From positions 4,960,001 through 5,024,000 of the forward strand of contig OZ245894.1 of the NCBI GenBank assembly GCA_965229635.1: 64,000 nt of DNA. The letters are read 5' to 3'. A program made the position numbers and the translations under genes. This document shows positions 42,709 through 51,914 of the stretch, one piece after another. The DNA comes from BQJU01 sp965229635. GTDB lineage: Bacteria > Bacteroidota > Bacteroidia > Chitinophagales > Saprospiraceae. The notes below the pieces were generated by a model. That model was not told the DNA's origin. It searched no databases and saw only the letters and a program-made list of their open reading frames with translations. Position 1 is the stretch's first letter. Each line of letters starts with the position of its first letter.

Positions 42709-45365
42709 TTATGAACAAGATAGCCCTCGCCTACTGCGAAGAGAACAAAGAAAGGGCAGAATCTACCCGAAAAAACCTGGAACCTACCGGATTGACTTTT
42801 GAAATGGTTCAATTGAGCAAGTCCAGACCGGATATTCAATTGACGGAAGTCTTGCAGTCATTTGCTGGTCCTATCATCTTATTTGTCAGCGACAATTTTC
42901 TGAAATCCACCCAGTGTATGGCCGGAGGTCTGCGCTTTCTGCAAGATAAGCGCGATCAACTATTACCGGTTGTGCTGGAAGGCTACCAGGAAAATGAAGA
43001 AGGAGAAATGGAGACGGTCACCACGCAATTTGACCGGGTGAGCGATATTATTCAATACATCAACTTCTGGCAGGACCGCTATCTCAGTATGCGTCGTCAG
43101 AAACGCCAGCTAGAAAATGTAGATGAAGAAACCTTTAATGTACACCTGAAGAATATGCGCGATATTTCCACAGAAGTGGGCGAATACCTGCGCATTCTTC
43201 GATCTATCGACCACTACCCTATCCAGGTGTTTGAGGCCAGTGATTATCGTATGTTTTTCCATTTTCTGGATGAAGAACAAATGTGGGAATCGTTCAAGAA
43301 TAACCGTCCACAAACCGATACCACTTCCGAACCTGTGGCCGAACCGACACCAGAGGAAGAAGAAGCCGAAGGCACTCCACCGGTGGAGTTGACTGATATT
43401 CCCGGCATTTCTCAATTGGAGGAAGCTGCAGCCAAGGACGACGAAATACCACAGGAAGAGGTCGAAATAGCGGATGAACCTATATCCGAACCAGAAGCCG
43501 AAAATCAGGAGGAGGTGCTACAAGGCACTGCTTCACCGGAGAATACGCCTGAGGAGGCCCCCATCCCGGAGGAAGAAGTGATCAGTGAACGAGATACCCT
43601 TGATTTTACGCCACCAGCCGAAGAGGCTCCGGTAGAGAGAGGGGCTCCCCTTTCGGAAATGGATCAGGCAGAAGAAAAAGTTGAAGGCATTGCCGTAGAA
43701 ACGGAGGTACTGGAAGAGGAGCCAGTAGCCGAAGAAGAAACAGAAAGTGAGGAAGAAGAAGTTCCGGCATTTGTACCCCTAAGCAGCGAAGAAATCGGCA
43801 AGTTGATTGATGAAAGCTGGGAAAGAGCCGAGGCAGGTGATGTAGATGGAGGCTTGGATATACTGACCAATGCCATCGAACACCCTGAACATCCGGCGGT
43901 ATTGCACTACCATGCGGCGGTGCTCAATCTTCAGTATAAAAACGACCTTGATGCGGCCTCCGACCACTTGAGAATACTACTAGAAGAGGATGAAACCAAT
44001 GTGGGTGGGCACTTTCTCTCGGCTGAGCTGGAAGAAATGGCCGAAAATATGACCTTGGCCCGCTACCACTACGAGCGAGTAGATCAATTGGAGCCTGACT
44101 ACTCTGAAACCAATCTTCGCCTCGGAAGCATACTGGCTCATCACTATCCTAAAGAAGCGCAGCAGGCCGAGAAATACCTCAAAAAGGCACTGGACCAGTC
44201 GCCCAAAAGTGCAGAAGTGCTTTATGAAATGGGACTATTGTACAGTGATGTACTCAACCAACCGGAAAAAGCTACCAGATACCTGAAAAAGACGCTGAAG
44301 CAGGAACCGGAGCATCCCTTTGCCAATTATGACCTGGCATTGCTCTATCACAAGGAAGGTAAACTCAAGAAGGCCTTCAAATTCTACCAATTGGCAACGG
44401 TCATCAATCCCGAACTAAAAACGCCCGAAAACGATATGGCTTTTACTTTCAACCCAAAGAAAGACGCCGAATTCAGTGCCATCGAGCACGATACCATTTC
44501 GGCATTAAAGAAAAACATTGACCAGCTGGAGTCGTTGCTTAAAGCAAGAGAGCAGGAGGTTCAAAAAATGGTCGCACAGCGCGAAGGTGATGGCAAGACC
44601 GTGCTGATCTCCGGAGGAACTTCGGGCATTGGTCGGGCGACGGCAGAAATTTTTGCCAAAAACGGTTTCCGTGTCTTGATTACCGGTCGTAGAGATGATC
44701 GATTGGCTGAGATCAAAAAGTACCTGAGTAAAGAATACGAAACCGAAGTGGAAACGCTCAACTTTGACATCCGTGACCAGGCTACCGTACAGACCCAAAT
44801 TGACGGACTGGGCGAGGAGTGGCAGCATATTGATATTCTCATCAATAATGCCGGCAAAGCCAAGGGACTGGTGCCCATCTACGAGGGAGAACTGCACCAC
44901 TGGGAAGAAATGATCGATACCAATATTAAGGGATTACTATACCTGACAAGAGTCGTTTCCCCGGCCATGGTCGCACGTAAAAGTGGGCACATCATCAATG
45001 TGTGTTCAACAGCGGGTAAGGAAGTGTATCCAGGTGGAAACGTTTACTCCGCAACTAAATACGCCGTGGATGCCCTGACCAAGTCGATGCGCCTCGATTT
45101 GTACAAGCACAACATTCGCGTAAGCCAGGTAAGTCCGGCCCACGTAGAAGAAACGGAATTTGCCCTGGTTCGCTTTGATGGGGATGCCGAAAGAGCCAAG
45201 ATTTACGAGGACTTTAAGCCCTTGACAGCTGCCGACGTAGCGGATGCCATCTATTACATGGCTACCCGTCCGGCCCACGTCAATGTGCAGGATATCCTGA
45301 TGATGGGTACCCAACAGGCCAACAGTAATTTTATCGACCGCTCCGGTCGCGAAGAAGAGGAGTAA
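42705..45365 (+). CDS. TIR - acidic linker - TPR - SDR fusion protein
   Basis: 886 residues. Residues 1-120 are TIR-like (KIALAYCEENKERAESTRKN, GPIILFVSDNFLKSTQCMAG, QLLPVVLEGY). Where NADase TIRs have the S-x-W-C-x-x-E glutamate this has STQCMAGG, so the catalytic Glu appears lost. Residues 205-350 are Glu/Pro-rich. TPRs span about 360-600. Residues 620-880 are a classical SDR: VLISGGTSGIGRATAEIF (cofactor), INNAGKAKG, catalytic Ser/Tyr/Lys in STAGKEVYPGGNVYSATKYA. Closest in style to YdfG-like NADP-dependent hydroxy-acid dehydrogenases. Alternative view: two neighbouring functions fused by a long linker. Confidence 0.83.
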   Translation: MIMNKIALAYCEENKERAESTRKNLEPTGLTFEMVQLSKSRPDIQLTEVLQSFAGPIILFVSDNFLKSTQCMAGGLRFLQDKRDQLLPVVLEGYQENEEGEMETVTTQFDRVSDIIQYINFWQDRYLSMRRQKRQLENVDEETFNVHLKNMRDISTEVGEYLRILRSIDHYPIQVFEASDYRMFFHFLDEEQMWESFKNNRPQTDTTSEPVAEPTPEEEEAEGTPPVELTDIPGISQLEEAAAKDDEIPQEEVEIADEPISEPEAENQEEVLQGTASPENTPEEAPIPEEEVISERDTLDFTPPAEEAPVERGAPLSEMDQAEEKVEGIAVETEVLEEEPVAEEETESEEEEVPAFVPLSSEEIGKLIDESWERAEAGDVDGGLDILTNAIEHPEHPAVLHYHAAVLNLQYKNDLDAASDHLRILLEEDETNVGGHFLSAELEEMAENMTLARYHYERVDQLEPDYSETNLRLGSILAHHYPKEAQQAEKYLKKALDQSPKSAEVLYEMGLLYSDVLNQPEKATRYLKKTLKQEPEHPFANYDLALLYHKEGKLKKAFKFYQLATVINPELKTPENDMAFTFNPKKDAEFSAIEHDTISALKKNIDQLESLLKAREQEVQKMVAQREGDGKTVLISGGTSGIGRATAEIFAKNGFRVLITGRRDDRLAEIKKYLSKEYETEVETLNFDIRDQATVQTQIDGLGEEWQHIDILINNAGKAKGLVPIYEGELHHWEEMIDTNIKGLLYLTRVVSPAMVARKSGHIINVCSTAGKEVYPGGNVYSATKYAVDALTKSMRLDLYKHNIRVSQVSPAHVEETEFALVRFDGDAERAKIYEDFKPLTAADVADAIYYMATRPAHVNVQDILMMGTQQANSNFIDRSGREEEE

Positions 45366-45367
45366 AT

Positions 45368-46510
45368 TTACTCCGGATAAGCAATAGCAAAGGTGGATAG
45401 CTCTGTCGAAAATGGCAGGGCACCTCCGGAGCTATCGTAAAGTACGGCGGTTGTTTTAAAGTCAAACTTCCGGGTTTTCTCCCCGTTTTCATTATCATCA
45501 TAATCCTCAATCGACAATAGATCAAAAAAGGATGAGGCATCCTGAGCGCCCCAGTCTGAACGGTAGACATTGCCTAGTTCATCTCCATATTCTATCGTTG
45601 CCAGGCCGTACGCAAATGGATCGCCTATTAAAACCGTATCGGTGTAGGTTTGGTAGGAGAAGTCAGTGTAGGAGTAGTATTGTACAAGACCACTTACGGG
45701 ATTCCCAAATATCTTCACGGCGGGGCAACTGGTTGTTTCACAACCATTGGCATCCGTCACTGTTACACAAACCTGTGCAAAAGCACTATCCTGCGGATTT
45801 TCAGTAGCCACTGAACTTGTATTTTCTCCAGTATTCCACGCATAAGTAAAAGGAGACGTTCCATAAGGAATAGCAGTGACCCGGTTCAGAAATCCTCCCT
45901 GCCAGATCTCAAAGTCAAAATCTACTCCACAATCAAAAGAAATCGCAGTGAAGCCAATGGTCTTTTCAATGGAACAATTGCCACCTTGTAACGTAGTGTT
46001 TTCCAAAAGAACGTTTACAGGTTGGGTAAAATTGGGCAGCTCTATCAACGGATTGGGCTCTAATGAAGTTTCTCCATTGACATTCCAGCGGTATAAAATA
46101 AGTTCATCCTCCTGATAAATGGAAGGCTCGGCAGAGAGTTGTAGCATATAGTGATACTCCTCCGTAGGAGCGACTTCCTCCAGCGAATAAGCGCCTGTTG
46201 GCAATGCTGTTTGGATATTAAAACTGCTGGGGGTAGAAGCCACCTTTTCCCGAAAGGTCAGCTTGAGATAAGGACCACAGTCCGGGCAATTCTCCGGGCG
46301 CAATTCTCCAATCATATTGAGCACATCCAGTGAATCGCGTTCGTAACTGGTAAACATATAATAATCTTCTTCCCCGGCGATCAGCTCAAGCGAAGTTCCG
46401 TCAGCATTGGCGCTTAGTGTAAATACAGGATCGCCGTTGTCCACCGGTGGAAGATCCACTTTTTTACAGGCGGCAATCAAAATGATAAGGAGAAATAAGA
46501 AGCGCTTCAT
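45368..46510 (-). CDS. lipoprotein of the sigma/anti-sigma operon
   Basis: 380 residues from the ATG at 46510, which gives a clean lipoprotein signal (FLFLLIILIAAC); a frame to 46534 would overlap the upstream gene. Beta-rich. One SprB/PKD-like repeat near residues 225-270 (SPFTYAWNTGENTSSVATEN, VTVTDANGCETTSC) like those in T9SS proteins, but no C-terminal sorting domain. Third gene after the ECF sigma factor; likely an outer-membrane or periplasmic target of the same regulation. Function unknown. Confidence 0.75.
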   Translation of the reverse strand: MKRFLFLLIILIAACKKVDLPPVDNGDPVFTLSANADGTSLELIAGEEDYYMFTSYERDSLDVLNMIGELRPENCPDCGPYLKLTFREKVASTPSSFNIQTALPTGAYSLEEVAPTEEYHYMLQLSAEPSIYQEDELILYRWNVNGETSLEPNPLIELPNFTQPVNVLLENTTLQGGNCSIEKTIGFTAISFDCGVDFDFEIWQGGFLNRVTAIPYGTSPFTYAWNTGENTSSVATENPQDSAFAQVCVTVTDANGCETTSCPAVKIFGNPVSGLVQYYSYTDFSYQTYTDTVLIGDPFAYGLATIEYGDELGNVYRSDWGAQDASSFFDLLSIEDYDDNENGEKTRKFDFKTTAVLYDSSGGALPFSTELSTFAIAYPE

Positions 46511-46520
46511 AGAATGTATT

Positions 46521-47927
46521 TTAAAATAAATCAAATCTCAGCCCCACGTCGATGGTAAAAGGCCCATTTTCCTTTAGTTTATCCGTATTTTCAATCCAAT
46601 TGATTGGAGTGTAATGTAGTAGAAGCCCCGCTTTCAACTGTCGGGTAATGGCGTAGTGATAGCCCAAGGAGAGATCGATACGCAACTGGTTAAATCCATC
46701 TTTCTCCATCCACCCGGCTTCTGTCGTTCTTCTCAAAGGTGAGCCCTCCAGCGGTACTTCCAATTGCCCTTTCACACCCGATAGATAGCCGATTTGTCCG
46801 CCGGCCTGAATTTCATGTTGGCGGAAGCGATAACTCACCGCTAGCGGCAATTCCAGATAATGCACGGAACGAGGAGTAAGGGTGTATTGTTTTTCAGAAC
46901 GGCCAAAGCCATAGGTCACTTCGCTGAGGGAATCAGTGAAGCTAAACTGCCCGCCGCGAATCCGGTAATTTAATCCGGTGCGGAAGCCCCAGGGGCTGCG
47001 TCCGCTAAATCGTACATCAAGACCTAGATTTGAGCCTATCAAACGTTGGTTACCTGACTCGAAACTTGGGTAAAGTGTTGCCATTGCATGAAAACCAAGT
47101 GATAATTGAGTCGGCGTTTTAATTTTATATGGGTCCCTGAAATTCGTCGCTGACTTTGGCACATCCAGAAAGCCAGGGTTCATCACGCTTATTGCCTCCA
47201 GAAGGGCAAAAGGTTTTGTTGTTTTTTCGTCAATATTTAGCGTATTTTGGGATTGTTCTTCCGTATTCTGAGCCTTCGATGTGTTTGTATTTTCTATATT
47301 CTGCTCCTGAACAAGTTGTTCATTAGCTAAATCCACTACTGCTACATTTTCCTCCTCCAGAGCTGATTGGCCATCCTCCTCTATCCGACCGATTTCTGGC
47401 TCCTCATTTCCAGCAATAGAAGTATCATTAGCCAATTCTCCCGATTGCTTTGCAGGAGTATTACCGGCAATTGTTTTGTCTTGTGAAATAGATTGTACGC
47501 CCTGGATAACTTCTTCATCGACATCCTCTTTTACCATGTGGCTTTGATCACGTTCTGATTTCAGCTCTGGTGAGGCTAAAGGTGAACCCGTTGTTGTCAG
47601 CTCAGAGTCATTGGTATTCTCATTTGTTTGTGTTGCTTTTACCGCATCTGAGGGCAAAGCTGTGGACTGTTCTTCCAACACAACATCGGCCACTTCCGGA
47701 ATGGTATTTTCCGGTCCTTTAGCTGAAACGGAGTATCGGGATAATCCCCACCAGGTTCCACCAAGTAAGAGCAGAATGCCCAACGCGATCCACCACATCC
47801 AGGCAGGACGCTTCTTGCCCTGGCGATCAAGCATTTTTTCTGCTTCCTGCCAATGGGCCTCATTAAATTCAATCTGGCGGTTGTCTAACTTATCTTTAAA
47901 AAAACGATCTAATTCGTTCATATCCAT
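46521..47927 (-). CDS. anti-sigma-like TM protein fused to outer-membrane beta-barrel domain
   Basis: 468 residues. Cytoplasmic N-terminus (MDMNELDRFFKDKLDNRQIE) resembling anti-sigma N-termini next to ECF factors, one TM (MWWIALGILLLLGGTWWGLS, residues 43-62), a 170-residue Glu/Asn/Thr-rich linker, then a C-terminal barrel-like domain (LSLGFHAMATLYPSFESGNQ, ending TIDVGLRFDLF) of the PorT/OMP type. Four nt after the sigma gene. In Saprospiria such fusions recur beside ECF genes; how one chain could serve both membranes is unclear. Confidence 0.75.
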   Translation of the reverse strand: MDMNELDRFFKDKLDNRQIEFNEAHWQEAEKMLDRQGKKRPAWMWWIALGILLLLGGTWWGLSRYSVSAKGPENTIPEVADVVLEEQSTALPSDAVKATQTNENTNDSELTTTGSPLASPELKSERDQSHMVKEDVDEEVIQGVQSISQDKTIAGNTPAKQSGELANDTSIAGNEEPEIGRIEEDGQSALEEENVAVVDLANEQLVQEQNIENTNTSKAQNTEEQSQNTLNIDEKTTKPFALLEAISVMNPGFLDVPKSATNFRDPYKIKTPTQLSLGFHAMATLYPSFESGNQRLIGSNLGLDVRFSGRSPWGFRTGLNYRIRGGQFSFTDSLSEVTYGFGRSEKQYTLTPRSVHYLELPLAVSYRFRQHEIQAGGQIGYLSGVKGQLEVPLEGSPLRRTTEAGWMEKDGFNQLRIDLSLGYHYAITRQLKAGLLLHYTPINWIENTDKLKENGPFTIDVGLRFDLF

Positions 47928-47931
47928 AACT

Positions 47932-48495
47932 TTAAATAACCTTGGTGGTATTAACGATCCGCTTCATCATTTCCATTAACTTCTGCCGTGACGAGGACAG
48001 GTGCCATTTGGACGTGCCCTCACTGATTCCAAGCGCTTTGGCTATTTCCTTGTGTGTATATCCATCAATGGCGTACAGATTAAAAACCTTACGACTCATT
48101 GGCGGAAGCTGCTGAATGAGGTATTCCAATTGTTCTGCATCAAATTGCTGATCGGCCGTATTCCAGTCAAAACCAGAGATTTCTACCTCTTCAGAGTGAA
48201 AGTCCTTGGTTTCTATAAGCTCTTTTACCTTGCGGTTTTTTCTAAAGTCGTCAATCAGGGTATTGATCATAATGCGCTTGCTCCAGGCTGCAAAAGAGAC
48301 CTCGGGGCGATACTTATCCAGGTTGGTTAAAATCTTCAGGAAGCCCTCATTAACCATCGCTGCGGCTGAATCTTCATCTTGTTGATAGCGCAGACACACC
48401 GACATCAGCATCGCATAACAACTTTTGTACAGTTGAAACTGCGCCTTTCGGTCTCCACCTTTACAATCTTTCAGAAGCTTCGCACTGATTTCCAA
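47932..48495 (-). CDS. ECF RNA polymerase sigma factor
   Basis: 187 residues. Region 2 (FAAWSKRIMINTLIDDFRKN) and region 4 (QLPPMSRKVFNLYAIDGYTH, KEIAKALGISEGTSKWHLSS) are both present; no extra domain. First gene of an operon with the TM-barrel protein and lipoprotein. Target promoters are not visible here. Confidence 0.93.
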   Translation of the reverse strand: MEISAKLLKDCKGGDRKAQFQLYKSCYAMLMSVCLRYQQDEDSAAAMVNEGFLKILTNLDKYRPEVSFAAWSKRIMINTLIDDFRKNRKVKELIETKDFHSEEVEISGFDWNTADQQFDAEQLEYLIQQLPPMSRKVFNLYAIDGYTHKEIAKALGISEGTSKWHLSSSRQKLMEMMKRIVNTTKVI

Positions 48496-48610
48496 AATCT
48501 TTGTTCTATGTCTGCCCTTAGCAAATAAATGAGCAATAAAATAGATTTCCGACCGGAAAGGAACCGGTCGAAAATCATAACTAATTTAATTAGCTTATTA
48601 TTAAAAGCAC

Positions 48611-50500
48611 TTAACCTTTGATCAACTTGCCGGCCAGGACTTGTTTTCCGGCTCTCAGATTGTAAAAATACAAACCTTGTGCCCATTCGCTGGTGTTTAG
48701 TTCCAGACTTTGCAATCCACTTTCAAAACGGGCCGACTTTTGCAGCAGCACTTTGCCAGTACTATCCAGGATTTGCAGTTGCAAATTGGCCGCTTCCGGC
48801 AAATCAAAACGAATTTGCACCTGATTGCCGGCCGGTTGAGGGAAGACAGAAACCGCTGTTTCCTCCAACCAATCTTCTACACCGGTAGTGATCGATTCAT
48901 CCGTTACCACAAAAACAATATCCGTTACTTCCGGTTGGTCCGGGCCAATCGTTACCCAGTATTCCGCCTGTGGCAAGCCGGGAATTTCCACAACGAGTTG
49001 ATAAGTACCCCAGGCCAGATCAGGGAAGCTAAATTCACCATCGGCATTGCTCAGATCATAACCGAGGGGAACACCGGTATCACTCAGCAGGAATACGGAA
49101 ACATCCTCAATGGGAGTATCATCACGGTCATCTACTTCATCATCACTGGTGAAGCCGGGGCCTTCGATAATCGTACCGGAGATAACACCAGGTCCTTCCG
49201 GTATTTCACCCTCAATCAGGATGATGTGGTACAGCCACCAGTTATTGGCCGGAATTACTACCGTTGTGGCATCTTCCCAGTTTAATACATTTCCAAAATA
49301 AGTAGGCAGATAGTTGTCAAATTCAGGATCGCCTTCGCCCAGGATCGCACGTAGGATGTAGGAGCCCGGTGCTACTTCTCCGAAGGTGTAATAACCACCA
49401 TTAGTGATCTCGGCTGTATCAAGCGCCTGCAAGCCTCCTATTGCAGTTAACCCGTAAAGGATTACCCAGCCCTCTTGAACCTGATTGGTGCTATCCCAGT
49501 AGTAAACATAGCCGGAAAGCTCATTGTATTCAGGTTCACCAAACTGGTAACAAGCTGACGATTCACAGCCGGAAGCGTCAACCACAGTCACACAGTACTC
49601 ACCGGGCTCAGAAGGCATGATGGCCGCCGTGTTCTGACCTGAATTCCACAGGTAGGTAAATGGCGCCGTTCCCGATGCATCGGCCTGCAAGTAAGTACCA
49701 CCTTGCACCAAAAAGATTTGTACATCACACAAGGTATCACCGCCACCGCTTGTCCATTGGTAACATCCAGTAGACTCACAGCCATTATCATCGGTAACCG
49801 TTACACAGTACAATCCATCAGCATTAGGAAAAATGTCAGCAGTGGTGGCACCCGTACTCCATGAATAGGTAAAAGGAGCAGTACCGGAAGCAATCGCGGA
49901 CAATGATCCAGCCGGATTTGGGCTGATTTGCACACTGCATTCACCCCCAAGCTGTACCGTCACGCAAGCCGTAGCCTCACAACCGTTAGCAGTAATCACC
50001 TCAACGCAGTAGGTTCCTGTTTCGGTAACGGTAATACTTTGACTATTCTCACCGGTTACCCAGGAATACTGAAAGGGCGCCTCACCGGTTGCACCAGCTG
50101 TCAGCAAATACCCGGAGGCCAGTTCATCTACATCAATTGAAACCGAACAGTCCTCCTGAGGAGCACAGTAGGTAAAATCTACGGATCCTACTCCGGCAGG
50201 AGACCAATACGTAGTTTCGAAGATCACATCTCCGTCACAATCGACCATGCTGACATAAATTGCTCCTTGAGTCAAGCCATCGGGAACATCAAAGCTATCG
50301 GTATAATCGCCCGCAGCATCGGTTGAAACGGTATTGTAATAACCATCCCAGAAAGCTGTAGAATCGGTAGCAATCGTAATGGACACATCTTCAACGGGAT
50401 TACCATCGGTGTCCGTTACCGTTCCCGATACAGTGATGGTGAGTGCCTGTGCACTAAACGCCAGACAACAAAAGAATAATAGTAGGTTTAAAATCTTCAT
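48611..50500 (-). CDS. secreted SprB-repeat / Cna-B protein with T9SS type A sorting domain
   Basis: 629 residues. Signal peptide (ILNLLLFFCCLAFSAQA), an SdrD-B-like domain (about 22-110), three SprB-type repeats (about 113-330; each TG(E/A)...I(T/M)...TGTYCVEV or GEYCVTV with DANGCES-type ends), two carboxypeptidase-regulatory-like domains (about 335-540) and a C-terminal type A sorting domain (VFPQPAGNQVQIRFDLPEAA ... GLYFYNLRAG). SprB is a mobile adhesin of gliding Bacteroidota; this is probably a secreted adhesin. Monocistronic. Confidence 0.88.
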   Translation of the reverse strand: MKILNLLLFFCCLAFSAQALTITVSGTVTDTDGNPVEDVSITIATDSTAFWDGYYNTVSTDAAGDYTDSFDVPDGLTQGAIYVSMVDCDGDVIFETTYWSPAGVGSVDFTYCAPQEDCSVSIDVDELASGYLLTAGATGEAPFQYSWVTGENSQSITVTETGTYCVEVITANGCEATACVTVQLGGECSVQISPNPAGSLSAIASGTAPFTYSWSTGATTADIFPNADGLYCVTVTDDNGCESTGCYQWTSGGGDTLCDVQIFLVQGGTYLQADASGTAPFTYLWNSGQNTAAIMPSEPGEYCVTVVDASGCESSACYQFGEPEYNELSGYVYYWDSTNQVQEGWVILYGLTAIGGLQALDTAEITNGGYYTFGEVAPGSYILRAILGEGDPEFDNYLPTYFGNVLNWEDATTVVIPANNWWLYHIILIEGEIPEGPGVISGTIIEGPGFTSDDEVDDRDDTPIEDVSVFLLSDTGVPLGYDLSNADGEFSFPDLAWGTYQLVVEIPGLPQAEYWVTIGPDQPEVTDIVFVVTDESITTGVEDWLEETAVSVFPQPAGNQVQIRFDLPEAANLQLQILDSTGKVLLQKSARFESGLQSLELNTSEWAQGLYFYNLRAGKQVLAGKLIKG

Positions 50501-50636
50501 TCTTGGTATTTTTTAGTTTTTTGTTGAATTTTTGAAGGCCTTTCACTTATACTCACGAAGGTTTGGAGCATTGGGTTGGGTATAAGCCATTTTTTTTTTG
50601 AAAAAAGATTTCTTCCAGGATAAAACAAGAATTTCT

Positions 50637-51914
50637 ATGATACAGCCACTAGCGGAACGGATGCGCCCCACTTCATTAGAAAATTATATTGGACAGCAAC
50701 ACCTGGTGGGTGATGGAGCAGTACTGCGGCAGGCCATTGAGTCGGGCAAAATTCCATCCTTTATTCTTTGGGGACCTCCGGGCGTAGGGAAAACGACGCT
50801 GGCCAAAATCATTGCCAATCAGCTGGAACGGCCGTTCTATATTCTAAGTGCCATCAATTCAGGAGTAAAAGACATTCGGGAAACGATTGATAAAGCCAAA
50901 AAACAACAGTTTTTTAATCGGCCCAACCCTATCCTTTTTATCGATGAGATTCATCGCTTTAGCAAATCTCAGCAGGATTCACTGCTGGGAGCGGTTGAAG
51001 CGGGGATTATCACCTTGATTGGTGCCACCACCGAGAATCCTTCATTTGAGGTCATTGCGGCCCTCTTGTCTCGCTGTCAGGTGTATGTTTTAAAACCCCT
51101 GAGCCGGGAAGACCTGATTTTGATGGTCGATGAAGCCTTAAAAAGGGATGAATACCTTAAAAAACTGACCGTCAAAGTGGCTGAATATGATGCGATGCTG
51201 CGCTTTTCCGGCGGTGATGGCCGCAAGTTGTACAACGTACTCGAATTGGTGACCAATTACGCTGAGGAAGGTGAGGAGTTTGTGTTGACGGATGAAATGG
51301 TTACGAAGAAGGTCCAGCAGAACATCGCTATATATGATAAAGCCGGCGAACAACACTACGATATCGCCTCGGCTTTTATCAAGTCCATCCGGGGCAGTGA
51401 CCCAAATGCGGCCGTATACTGGTTGGCGCGCATGGTTGAAGGAGGTGAAGATGTAAAATTTATTGCCCGCCGCATGATTATCGCGGCCTCTGAAGATATT
51501 GGTCTGGCCAATCCCAATGCCCTGCTCATGGCAACCACTGCCTTTCAGTCGGTACAGGCGGTGGGATTGCCGGAAGCCCGCATCATCCTTTCGCAGGCCG
51601 TGATCTATTTGGCCACTTCACCAAAATCCAATTCGGCCTATATGGCCATCAATCAGGCCCAACGGGTGGTCAGGGAAACCGGTAATTTATCGGTACCGCT
51701 GCACATTCGCAATGCGCCTACCAAGCTGATGAAAGACTTGGAGTATGGCAAAAACTACCAGTACGCCCACGACTTTCCGGGTAATTTCGTCGATCAGGAG
51801 TTTTTACCCAAAGAAATTGAAGGCAAAAAGCTGTTTGAACCACAGAGCAACCCCGCTGAGCAAAAGATGCGGGAAAAGTTGCGGGCCAACTGGAAGAAAA
51901 AATATGGATACTAA
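50637..51914 (+). CDS. rarA: replication-associated recombination protein A
   Basis: 425 residues from the ATG at 50637 (MIQPLAERMRPTSLENYIGQ); a TTG start at 50598 would add 13 residues. AAA+ ATPase: Walker A GPPGVGKTTLAKII, Walker B PILFIDEIHRFSK, sensor GATTENPSFEV, C-terminal MgsA tetramerisation domain (AAVYWLARMVEGGEDVKFIA). RarA/MgsA acts on stalled replication forks with SSB. Usual length. Confidence 0.95.
   Translation: MIQPLAERMRPTSLENYIGQQHLVGDGAVLRQAIESGKIPSFILWGPPGVGKTTLAKIIANQLERPFYILSAINSGVKDIRETIDKAKKQQFFNRPNPILFIDEIHRFSKSQQDSLLGAVEAGIITLIGATTENPSFEVIAALLSRCQVYVLKPLSREDLILMVDEALKRDEYLKKLTVKVAEYDAMLRFSGGDGRKLYNVLELVTNYAEEGEEFVLTDEMVTKKVQQNIAIYDKAGEQHYDIASAFIKSIRGSDPNAAVYWLARMVEGGEDVKFIARRMIIAASEDIGLANPNALLMATTAFQSVQAVGLPEARIILSQAVIYLATSPKSNSAYMAINQAQRVVRETGNLSVPLHIRNAPTKLMKDLEYGKNYQYAHDFPGNFVDQEFLPKEIEGKKLFEPQSNPAEQKMREKLRANWKKKYGY

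Noticed and set aside
49110..49301. Short rightward frame opposite the SprB-repeat gene
   Set aside because: Codon-bias shadow with no signal or domain.
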